A stretch of DNA of 64,000 nucleotides from Reyranella sp. (GTDB lineage Bacteria > Pseudomonadota > Alphaproteobacteria > Reyranellales > Reyranellaceae), in contig NZ_SCUT01000024.1 in assembly GCF_004297265.1 (NCBI RefSeq), forward strand, positions 299,861 through 363,860, given 5' to 3'. This document shows, piece by piece, positions 17,565 through 25,019 of this stretch. A program made the position numbers and the translations under genes. Every line of letters begins with the position of its first letter. The first letter of the stretch is position 1. Below the pieces are notes generated by a model, which had not been told where the DNA came from, did no database searches, and worked only from the letters and a program-made list of their open reading frames with translations.

Positions 17565-18437
17565 TCAGGTGAGCCAACCCAGCGCAATGGCCGAGATGAG
17601 AAAAACGCCGAGTGCGCCTCGATAGATCACGAAGGGCCAAGCCGAAAAGCGCTCAAGCACGCGCATCAGCCCCCAAATCGCGAAGAATGCAGAGATAGAG
17701 GCTACTACGAGACCCACGAGAAGAATGGACCAGCCCTCGAGGGAGAGATGGGCTTTGTGAAGCTCCCAAAGTTCCTTAAAGCCGGCCAGGGCGATTGCTG
17801 GCAGGCCAAGTAGGAACGAGAAACGCGCTGCTTCTTCGCGTTTCAGACCGAGCGAAAGCGCAGCGGTCAAGGTGGAGCCCGAGCGCGACACTCCTGGGAT
17901 CAGGGCGCCGATCTGCGCTATTCCGACGATCATTGCATCGGTGAGAGTCACATTTTCAAGTGTCCGTTTGTGGCGGGCGAAAATCTCCGCGAGCGCTAGG
18001 AGGACGGCCATGACGACGCAGGCCCACCCGATGACAGTGAGCGTCCGCAATGGGGAACCGCAGGCATTCAGGGGCCCCGACAAGGACAGGCCCGCCACGC
18101 CGATCGGGATCGTCGCAAGGATAATCCAAACAGAGAAGCGGAAGTGTCGATCCCGGAAATCCCGATGCGCAACAGCGCGGAGCGAGTTCGCGGCCAACTG
18201 GCTCACGTCACTCCAGAAATAGCTGATTACCGCAGCCAATGCGGCGAGCTGCATGGCGGCGGAGAAGGCAGAGCCAGGATCTTGCCAACCGAGCAGCGCA
18301 GGCACGATCCGCATATGCGCCGTCGATGAGATCGGTAGTAGCTCAGTGATCCCTTGGACAACCCCAAGCAGGGTGACTTTGGCATAGCCCAACGCCACAA
18401 ATCCGGTGTCGACGCCATTCGTACAAGCTTCCGTCAT
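17565..18437 (-). CDS. uppP: Undecaprenyl-diphosphatase UppP/BacA (PbrB-like)
   Basis: The 290-residue polytopic enzyme dephosphorylates undecaprenyl pyrophosphate. The signature motifs are GVVQGITELLPISSTAH (about residues 25-41) and PGVSRSGST, with the conserved Glu, His, Ser and Arg present. In lead-resistance operons a UppP homologue (PbrB) releases phosphate thought to precipitate exported Pb(II). Position behind a P1B ATPase and lspA, away from cell-wall genes, supports that role here. The start is ATG 18437; the gap to the CcdA gene is 108 bases. Confidence 0.9.
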   Translation of the reverse strand: MTEACTNGVDTGFVALGYAKVTLLGVVQGITELLPISSTAHMRIVPALLGWQDPGSAFSAAMQLAALAAVISYFWSDVSQLAANSLRAVAHRDFRDRHFRFSVWIILATIPIGVAGLSLSGPLNACGSPLRTLTVIGWACVVMAVLLALAEIFARHKRTLENVTLTDAMIVGIAQIGALIPGVSRSGSTLTAALSLGLKREEAARFSFLLGLPAIALAGFKELWELHKAHLSLEGWSILLVGLVVASISAFFAIWGLMRVLERFSAWPFVIYRGALGVFLISAIALGWLT

Positions 18438-18545
18438 GCAGGCCCCTCTATCGCGGCGCGGCGGTTCGAATGCGTGGCGAACCAGATCGCGGCCGGCGCC
18501 TTCGCGCCGGCTGATCGCAACACGATCCGGTGGCGGCCGCGCGCC

Positions 18546-19286
18546 TCAACCGATGCTGCCGAGCATCGGAAATGTCGTCAGCATCCAGATGGCGATCTCC
18601 TGCAGACGACCGGTCATCATCAAAATGCCGACGCCGACCATCACCACTCCCGTGCTGACGTTGAGCACCGCGCCAGCGCGCCGCATGCGCTTCAACGCTA
18701 CGGCCGCACTGCCAAAGAATAGCGCCGCCAAAAGAAACGGGATGCCGAGCCCGAGGCCATAAGCGCCGAGCAGCACCGCACCGTTGCCGGCCGAGGTCGC
18801 CGTCACAGCGAGGATCGAAGCGAGCACCGGGCCGATGCAGGGCGTCCACCCGAAGGCAAAGGCAATGCCGAGAAGAAAGGCTCCGAAGGGGCCTCCAGTC
18901 TGCGTTGGCCCGCGCCAGCGCCGGTCTGCCATCAGTGCAACGGGCAAGCGGAGCAGCCCCGTCATGGCGAGACCGAACACGACAACCAGCGCACCACCGA
19001 TCAGGTTCGCCCCGACCTGATAGCGCTGCAGAAATCCGCCGAGGACCATCGCGCTGAGCCCAAGCAGAATAAAGACGGTGGTAAAGCCGAGCACGAAGAA
19101 GAGCGCCGGTCCGAGAACATGAAGCTGTCGGGTCCTTCCATCACCAACGGCCCCATTAACGCCGCCCGCGACGTAGGACAGATAGCCCGGAACAAGCGGC
19201 AGCACGCAGGGCGAGAGAAAGGAAATGGCTCCAGCCATTACAGCCGTCAATAATCCAAGCAAAGACACATCGATGAGCGCCATCAT
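18546..19286 (-). CDS. CcdA-like cytochrome c biogenesis / thiol-disulfide membrane protein
   Basis: The 246-residue protein has six hydrophobic segments. Conserved cysteines lie in FLSPCVLPLVPGYLSY (TM1) and FGWTPCIGPVLASIL (TM4), which is the CcdA/DsbD-beta signature for moving reducing equivalents across the membrane. It starts at ATG 19286, overlapping the lspA stop by one base, so it is translationally coupled inside the metal operon. CcdA-like genes are found in several metal-resistance clusters; their job there (keeping exported-metal thiols reduced) is inferred. Confidence 0.88.
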   Translation of the reverse strand: MMALIDVSLLGLLTAVMAGAISFLSPCVLPLVPGYLSYVAGGVNGAVGDGRTRQLHVLGPALFFVLGFTTVFILLGLSAMVLGGFLQRYQVGANLIGGALVVVFGLAMTGLLRLPVALMADRRWRGPTQTGGPFGAFLLGIAFAFGWTPCIGPVLASILAVTATSAGNGAVLLGAYGLGLGIPFLLAALFFGSAAVALKRMRRAGAVLNVSTGVVMVGVGILMMTGRLQEIAIWMLTTFPMLGSIG

Positions 19287-19816
19287 CAGTGCTCTGGGCG
19301 GCTCGGCTGCTTCTGAGCGCGAGCCATCGACCTCGGGCGCCAGAAAGAGCCTGCGATCAGCAAGACGACGCCGATCGTTATCATCGTGTCCGCCATGTTG
19401 AAGGCCGGCCAGTGCCAATTGCCGACATGAAAATCGAGGAAATCAGTCACGGCGCCTTGACGCATCCGGTCCAACACATTGCCGACGGCACCGCCGGCGA
19501 CCAGGCCGAGACTAACCGTCTCCGTTCGCCTTTCTGTTCTCATGGCCCAGACGAGAAGCCCGGCCACAATCACCATCTTGATACCGGCGAGCACCAATGG
19601 GCGATCGAGGAAGAATTCACGGAACATCCCGAAGCTGACACCCGTGTTGAAACCGAGCGTCAGATTGAAAAATGGCGCGATCTCGATCGTGCGCGGGGGC
19701 GCCATCACAACATTGAGGATCAGCCACTTCGTAACAAAATCGACTGCGAGAGCGGTAGCTACCGCACCACATGCCAATGCAGCTCTTCGAATCAGCCTCG
19801 GGTGCGTCACGCTCAA
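19286..19816 (-). CDS. lspA: Lipoprotein signal peptidase LspA (PbrC-like)
   Basis: This 176-residue, four-helix aspartic peptidase of the inner membrane has the catalytic aspartates in GNVLDRM and FNMADT. The N-terminal VDFVTKW and NTGVSFGMF motifs are typical. The start is TTG 19816 (or GTG 19810). In Cupriavidus-type pbr operons an LspA homologue (PbrC) accompanies the UppP homologue. The same pair here, with a metal ATPase upstream, argues for a lead-resistance origin rather than the housekeeping lspA, which normally follows ileS. Confidence 0.9.
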   Translation of the reverse strand: MSVTHPRLIRRAALACGAVATALAVDFVTKWLILNVVMAPPRTIEIAPFFNLTLGFNTGVSFGMFREFFLDRPLVLAGIKMVIVAGLLVWAMRTERRTETVSLGLVAGGAVGNVLDRMRQGAVTDFLDFHVGNWHWPAFNMADTMITIGVVLLIAGSFWRPRSMARAQKQPSRPEH

Positions 19817-19885
19817 TCAGTCCTTATTTTCGGCCATTCGCCGCGGCCAGTGCATTTGTGCTGGGTCGCACCGCGCGGTGTTGAG

Positions 19886-22800
19886 CTATGCAGGGACCGT
19901 CTCGGTGATGGCCGGGGCCCTATGCTGATGCGCCGAAACGCCAAGGCCGCCAGATGGACCGCCCTTTTGAGAAATAGTCTGACCACGGTTGAGCAGGCGC
20001 AGGCCGTTGAGGACAACTAGCAGAGACGCACCGACGTCGGCCGCGATAGCACCCCAAAGCGATGCGAGACCAATCACTGTCAGTGCTGTAAACAGCAGCT
20101 TCACGGCAATCGAGAAGGCAACATTCTGTCGGATGACGGCAAGCGTTGCGCGCGAATGGCGCACTAGCCAGGAAAGCTTCGACAGGTCGTCCGACATGAG
20201 GGCAACATCAGCGGTTTCAATTGCCGCGTCGCTGCCCATGGCGCCCATGGCGATGCCGAGATTGGCCCGCCCCATCGCGGGAGCATCGTTGACTCCATCG
20301 CCGACCATCGCCACCGACCCGTAGCGCCGCACCAAATCCTCGACCGCTGCCACCTTGTCACCGGGCAAGAGTTCCGCACGGACCTCATCGATGCCCGTCT
20401 GCTGTGCAATCGCCTCCGCTGTCGCCCGGTTGTCCCCAGTGAGCATCACAACGTGTTCGATCCCGGCGCGATGAAGCGCCGTGACGATGTCCTTCGCTTC
20501 CGGCCTGACAGCATCGGCAACGGCGACGAGCCCCCAGACGTCTTGACCATCGCCGACCGCGACGATGGTGCGGCCGGCGCTCGAAAGCGCATCTGCCCGC
20601 TGCAGAACTTCGGCTGAGTTGATGCCCCGCTCCTCAATGTAGCGGCGCGAGCCGAGCCACATCTCACGTCCGCCCACTCGACCGATGACGCCTCGGCCAG
20701 TGATGGCCTGGACAGCCTCGGCAGGCTCAACGGCGATCCTCAGTTCGGCGGCTTTCGCCAGGATGGCGCGGGCGATCGGATGTCCGCTGCGCGCCTCCAA
20801 GGCCGTAGCCAAGCCGAGGAGTTCCATTTCGCTGCGGCCTCCAAGCGGCAGGATCTCGACGACCTGCGGCCGCCCTTCGGTGAGCGTGCCCGTCTTGTCC
20901 ATGGCAATGGCTTTGAGGCGCGCAGGTGTTTCAAGATGTGTGCCGCCCTTCACCAGGACACCCTGTTTCGCCGCGCCGGCGAGTGCCGCGACGATGGTCA
21001 CCGGCGTCGAAATCACGAGGGCGCACGGGCAAGCGATCACGAGGAGCACCAGAGCCCGGTAGAACCAGACGTCCCAGGCGCCGCCCAAGAGCAAGGGCGG
21101 AGCGAGGAAGATCGCAACGGCAAGTACCATCACAACCGGCGTGTAGACACGCGCGAACTTCTCCACCCATTGCTCACTGGGCGCGCGTCGGCTCTGCGCC
21201 GAACCGACCATGCGGATGATCTGGGCGAGCGTCGTGTCATTCGCCGCTTTGGTGGTCACGACCTCTATCGCACCCTCGCCGTTGATAGTCCCGGCAAAGA
21301 CTTCGTCGCCCTCTGCCTTGAATGCGGGAACACTTTCACCGGTGATCGGCGCTTGGTTGACCTCGCTCTCGCCAGCGATAACCCGGCCGTCGAGCGGTAC
21401 CTTGTCTCCTGGCCGGACGATGATATGCGCGCCGACCCGAACCTCGGCCGCCGGGACGTCGCGCTCGGAGCCGTCTTCGAGTTTGACGCGTGCTGTCGGC
21501 GGCGCGAGTTCCATGAGGGCGGCAACCGCCCGGCGCGCACGACCAAGACTCCACGCCTCAAGCGCCAGCGCCAATGCAAAAAAGAAAGAGACAGTAGCCG
21601 CCTCAAACCAGGCACCGATACCGATGGCACCCGCGACCGCGACCATCATCAGTAGATTCATGTCCGGGCGAAGTCGCTTGGCTGCGAGCCAAGCCTTGGG
21701 CGCGACGTAGCGCGCGGCGCAGAGCACCGCCACTGCATATAGAACCATGCTCGGCACCGGGGTCGAGCCCAAAGCGTGCTCGCCCGCCTCGAAGGCTGCG
21801 ATGATACCGCCTCCAAGCCAAGCGTGGACCGCAAAGCCGAGCGCCGTGAACACGGCGCTCGCGGTCGTCAGCCACGACTGCACCCGCTTGCGACGCTCTT
21901 CGGCCTGCGCGGCCTCGCTGGTGCCGCCTTCAGTCCAGGGCTCAGCGCGCAAACCGGCACGAGCCACCGCCTTCTCGATGCGGGCTTCGAGCGCTGCATC
22001 CGGCGTCACGCCGATCGACATGCGACCGTTGAGGAGGTCGAAGCCGAGCTTGTCTTCGCCGACTAGCGGACCGACCTCGCGCTTCAACGCCGCAACTTCG
22101 TCGGCGCAGTCCATGCCATGGATGCGAAACACGACTTGGCCAGGCAAGTGTGTCGGGATCGGCGGACTGAGCGCCCCCTCCACCTCCGCGGCACAGCCGC
22201 ACGCCGCATCTTCCAGCACTTCGGTCGCGTCGGGCGAGACGGCGGGCGCTGACCACGGTTCAGCGCGCATGCCCGTTCGAGCCACGGCTTCCTCGATCGC
22301 GTCGAGTGCCGCCCGATTCTGTGGTGCCACGGTCATCATGCTTTGCGCGGTGTCGAAGGCGAGCTTCTCCTCACCGACAAGCGGACCGAGTTCCCGCGTA
22401 AGGGCCGCCACCTCGTTCCTGCAGTCGAGACCATGCACTCGGAAGAGCAATGCGTCGGCGGTGCCGTCCGCAACAAGTGAAGCACGCATATCGGTCGCGG
22501 CGACGCGGCCGATAATATCGTCGACTGTCGCCTGTTGTTGCGGCGCGACCGTCATGAGTCCCTTCGCGGTGTCGAATGCTAGCCAGGCCTCTCCACCGAC
22601 CAATGGGCCGATCTGACGCTTGAGCGCCGCCACTTCATTCTTGCAGTCGAGCCCCTCGATCCGGAAAAGCAGCGCTGGCGCTGGCTGCTGCGCCGGATCT
22701 CTTAGGAGATGCGCTTTCATGCCGGTCGTCGCGACCGCCCGCTGGACCATGTCCACCGTTGAAACGCCCTCGGACCGCACTTCCATGACACCAGCATCAG

Positions 22801-22954
22801 TATTGAAGGACAACTTGTCATCGCCGCCGACGACCGGCCCCACCGCGGCACGAAGTGCGCGAACCTCATTTTGACAATCTAAGCCGTCGACTTTGAAGCG
22901 CAGCGAGCTTGAATGGCTTATCGTCGCGGCGTCAGCAGTCATCATCGTCTCCAT
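19886..22954 (-). CDS. P1B-type metal-exporting ATPase with four degenerate HMA domains (PbrA/ZntA-like)
   Basis: The 1022-residue inner-membrane pump is likely for Pb/Cd/Zn. Four tandem HMA-like domains lie at about residues 18-85, 95-160, 168-235 and 273-340. Each has GLDC or GMDC followed by (K/R/Q/A)(N/D)EV, so the second cysteine of the usual CxxC is replaced by acidic sequence. The core has the CPC metal site in VIACPCALV (about 639-647), TGES, phosphorylation motif DKTGTLT (about 686), HP in SGHPIA and GDGVNDAP. A CGC motif lies at about 252-254. ATG 22954 is preceded by a MerR-type promoter. The C-terminus ends in a His-containing tail. Confidence 0.92.
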   Translation of the reverse strand: METMMTADAATISHSSSLRFKVDGLDCQNEVRALRAAVGPVVGGDDKLSFNTDAGVMEVRSEGVSTVDMVQRAVATTGMKAHLLRDPAQQPAPALLFRIEGLDCKNEVAALKRQIGPLVGGEAWLAFDTAKGLMTVAPQQQATVDDIIGRVAATDMRASLVADGTADALLFRVHGLDCRNEVAALTRELGPLVGEEKLAFDTAQSMMTVAPQNRAALDAIEEAVARTGMRAEPWSAPAVSPDATEVLEDAACGCAAEVEGALSPPIPTHLPGQVVFRIHGMDCADEVAALKREVGPLVGEDKLGFDLLNGRMSIGVTPDAALEARIEKAVARAGLRAEPWTEGGTSEAAQAEERRKRVQSWLTTASAVFTALGFAVHAWLGGGIIAAFEAGEHALGSTPVPSMVLYAVAVLCAARYVAPKAWLAAKRLRPDMNLLMMVAVAGAIGIGAWFEAATVSFFFALALALEAWSLGRARRAVAALMELAPPTARVKLEDGSERDVPAAEVRVGAHIIVRPGDKVPLDGRVIAGESEVNQAPITGESVPAFKAEGDEVFAGTINGEGAIEVVTTKAANDTTLAQIIRMVGSAQSRRAPSEQWVEKFARVYTPVVMVLAVAIFLAPPLLLGGAWDVWFYRALVLLVIACPCALVISTPVTIVAALAGAAKQGVLVKGGTHLETPARLKAIAMDKTGTLTEGRPQVVEILPLGGRSEMELLGLATALEARSGHPIARAILAKAAELRIAVEPAEAVQAITGRGVIGRVGGREMWLGSRRYIEERGINSAEVLQRADALSSAGRTIVAVGDGQDVWGLVAVADAVRPEAKDIVTALHRAGIEHVVMLTGDNRATAEAIAQQTGIDEVRAELLPGDKVAAVEDLVRRYGSVAMVGDGVNDAPAMGRANLGIAMGAMGSDAAIETADVALMSDDLSKLSWLVRHSRATLAVIRQNVAFSIAVKLLFTALTVIGLASLWGAIAADVGASLLVVLNGLRLLNRGQTISQKGGPSGGLGVSAHQHRAPAITETVPA

Positions 22955-23000
22955 CTGGTCTCATGGAGCTCGGCTCCAAAGCTCCCTTATTTTCATGCTA

Positions 23001-23031
23001 TCCATACATCCTGTAGTCGCTACAGGATCAA
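23001..23031 (-). promoter_or_regulatory. MerR-type promoter/operator of the ATPase operon, copy 2
   Basis: Leftward -35 TTGATC (23031-23026) and -10 TATGGA (23006-23001) are separated by 19 bases. CTGTAGTCGCTACAG (23011-23025) fills the spacer. A long spacer with a centred palindrome is the MerR-family mode of repression and metal-triggered activation. The ATPase start is 46 bases downstream. Confidence 0.82.
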
Positions 23032-23097
23032 GGGAGGAATCTCGTACTTTGCCCCACGAAGTCCGGACCCACTCCAGTGCCGGCGATCATGCTTCTC

Positions 23098-23117
23098 TCA
23101 CCCCCGAACGGGGGCAG
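23098..23117 (-). terminator. Short hairpin downstream of the adenylate-forming gene
   Basis: CCCCCGAACGGGGG at 23101-23114 forms a 5-bp GC stem with a four-base loop just after the stop of the leftward gene at 23119. There is no T-run on either side, so its role as a terminator is tentative. Confidence 0.35.
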
Positions 23118-23118
23118 C

Positions 23119-24510
23119 TCACGACTGGGCGTCATCCATAAGCGGAACAACTTCCCGAAACTTGCCGCCCTTCGACTGTTCGGGCGGTTCGCCGCCGCGC
23201 TCGACAACGACGTGTCCAAGCCCATGCTCGGCAAGCACCTTCCGCAGACCTGCTTCGACCTCGCGCCAGACGGCGTCTGCATTCGCCGCCGGCGCCATTT
23301 GCAGACGTAATTCAAGTCTTTCCGGCCCGGACTGCGCGAGCTGAAAGAGCGTGACACCGCGGACAGCCTCGATCGGTTGGCTGAGCGCCAGCGGAGGCAT
23401 CCTGACATCGCCGCCCGACGTCCGGAACGTGAGAACATCCGCAGAGCGACCCTGAACGCGGATTGCGGGCAAGGGGTTGCCGCACGGGCACGGGTCCGGC
23501 CGCTGCAAGACGCTGTCGCCGAGATCGTAGCGCAGGATCGGCTGCACACGATTGGCGAGATTGCTGATCAGCATCGTGTGCGACTGCTCGCCGGGAGCGA
23601 CCGGCCGATAATCGGCATCGACCGGCTCGAACGCCACCCAGTCGGCGTTGACGTGCAGCCAGCCTTCGCTGCACATGTAGCTGAGGAACATGCATTCCGA
23701 GGCGGCGTAGCTGTTGCCGACTTTGGCGCCGAACACGCGCGCTATTCGGCCGTACTCTGGTTGCGGCAGCCCTTCGGCCGAGAGGGCCAGTAGCACGGGA
23801 TCGATATGGAGCCTCCCGGCTTCCTGTTCGTCGGCCAGCATGGCAGCCATGCTGGCATAGGGTGTAAGCAGCGCCGGCTGGAAGCGATTCAGCCGCTCGA
23901 CAAGCTCCGCCATCGGCATGTGCGCGGAGAGTATCTCGACGCGTTTTCCGCGCCGCTTCTTCAGGCGCGCCGCAGCAACGGCCGACGCGAAATGGCCGCC
24001 CGTCGCCATGACCATCGCCAATCGCCCGCGGCGGGCGATGATCTTGAGGATGTCGCTCGGGCTGAGCCAGTCACCCATCCAGCGGAGCATCATGGCGGTC
24101 ACGACCGCCATCGTGCGATCGTCGGTCAGGAATATCCCGCGGCGGCCGGTCGTGCCTGAGGTGGTAGCCAGCGTGTATTTTCCGAGGAACCGCTCTCCAA
24201 TCCGACCTGGATCGTTGACAACTGCCTCTGCGGCTTCGAGTGTCACGTCGCGGTCGGTGCACCATTCGTCGAAGCGCTCCATGAGCATCTTCTTGTCGGT
24301 GACGGGAAGCTGCTCGGCGCTTTCAACCCGAGCCGGTATATCACGGTACAGCTCACGATAGTACGGCGACCTGGCCCGCGCGTGGGCGACCATGTCAGCG
24401 AGACGGGCGCGCTGGCGCTGCGCGATAGCGCCGGCACCGCCCTTTCGAGCGCGCCACGCGTCCCAGATCAGGCCTATGACATGCTCGCTCACAGTCGTTC
24501 TCGGGTTCAC
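23119..24510 (-). CDS. Adenylate-forming enzyme, PaaK/F390-synthetase-like
   Basis: This 463-residue ANL-superfamily member resembles phenylacetate-CoA ligases and F390 synthetases. Motifs seen are TTSGTTGRRGIF (ATP/phosphate loop), NSYAASECMFL, PILRYDLGDSV and CPCGNPLPAI. A conserved C-terminal lid follows (VQGRSADVL). Its substrate cannot be read from sequence. The start is GTG 24510, with GTG 24492 as an alternative. It is divergent from a MerR-family gene, and a MerR-type promoter reads directly into it, so it looks metal-induced. Such an enzyme is not part of known pbr operons as I recall them; it might adenylate or activate an acid for a chelator or surface modification. Confidence 0.8.
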   Translation of the reverse strand: MNPRTTVSEHVIGLIWDAWRARKGGAGAIAQRQRARLADMVAHARARSPYYRELYRDIPARVESAEQLPVTDKKMLMERFDEWCTDRDVTLEAAEAVVNDPGRIGERFLGKYTLATTSGTTGRRGIFLTDDRTMAVVTAMMLRWMGDWLSPSDILKIIARRGRLAMVMATGGHFASAVAAARLKKRRGKRVEILSAHMPMAELVERLNRFQPALLTPYASMAAMLADEQEAGRLHIDPVLLALSAEGLPQPEYGRIARVFGAKVGNSYAASECMFLSYMCSEGWLHVNADWVAFEPVDADYRPVAPGEQSHTMLISNLANRVQPILRYDLGDSVLQRPDPCPCGNPLPAIRVQGRSADVLTFRTSGGDVRMPPLALSQPIEAVRGVTLFQLAQSGPERLELRLQMAPAANADAVWREVEAGLRKVLAEHGLGHVVVERGGEPPEQSKGGKFREVVPLMDDAQS

Positions 24511-24530
24511 ACGACTCTAGTCACTTGCTA

Positions 24531-24561
24531 TACGTACATCCTGTAGCCACTACAGAATCAA
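24531..24561 (-). promoter_or_regulatory. MerR-type divergent promoter/operator, copy 3
   Basis: CTGTAGCCACTACAG lies at 24541-24555. Leftward -35 TTGATT (24561-24556) and -10 TACGTA (24536-24531) with a 19-base spacer drive the adenylate-forming gene. The regulator gene starts 13 bases to the right at 24569, so the operator also covers its own promoter region, as in merR autoregulation. Confidence 0.8.
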
Positions 24562-24568
24562 CCCGCAA

Positions 24569-24982
24569 ATGATCACTATCGGAGCCTTGTCCAAACATAC
24601 GGGCGTCAACATCGAGACGATTCGCTACTACGAGCGGATCAGACTCATACCGCCGCCGCCCCGCACCGACAGTGGACGACGCCTCTATGGAGCGGAGGAC
24701 GTTCGGCGGCTGACATTTATCCGCCATGCCAGAGATCTCGGTTTCGACATTGCGGCCATCAAAACGATGCTCGCTCTGCAGGAAGTGCCCGAAGCGTCCT
24801 GCGAGCAGGTGAGCCGGATCGCTTCCGATCAGCTCGAAGCCGTAGAAAGCCGAATCCGCCGGCTGCTGGGGCTTCGGACCGAACTCACCCGGATGATCAA
24901 CGAGTGCGACAACGGGAAAGTCGCGACCTGCCGAATCATCGAAGTTCTCGCTGACCCTCCCGGCCAAGCAACCAGTCAGTGA
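24569..24982 (+). CDS. MerR-family metal-responsive regulator (PbrR/CadR-like)
   Basis: The 137-residue regulator has an N-terminal winged helix-turn-helix (MITIGALSKHTGVNIETIRY, residues 1-20). A dimerisation helix and three cysteines follow at about 78, 113 and 121 (EASCEQ and NECDNGKVATCR). The Cys78/Cys113/Cys12x pattern with a short CX7C loop is that of Pb/Cd-type regulators (PbrR, CadR), not Cu-type. It is the only intact MerR gene in the lead island and probably controls operator copies 1-4. The start 13 bases from operator copy 3 is clear. Confidence 0.9.
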   Translation: MITIGALSKHTGVNIETIRYYERIRLIPPPPRTDSGRRLYGAEDVRRLTFIRHARDLGFDIAAIKTMLALQEVPEASCEQVSRIASDQLEAVESRIRRLLGLRTELTRMINECDNGKVATCRIIEVLADPPGQATSQ

Positions 24983-25019
24983 CCGCCTAGGCACTTCCCA
25001 TCGCCAAAATCGATCGAAG

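Noticed and set aside
19286..19816. Housekeeping lspA
   Set aside because: The gene is surrounded by metal-resistance genes and is not near ileS or ribF; a PbrC-like origin is more likely, though the enzymatic activity is the same.
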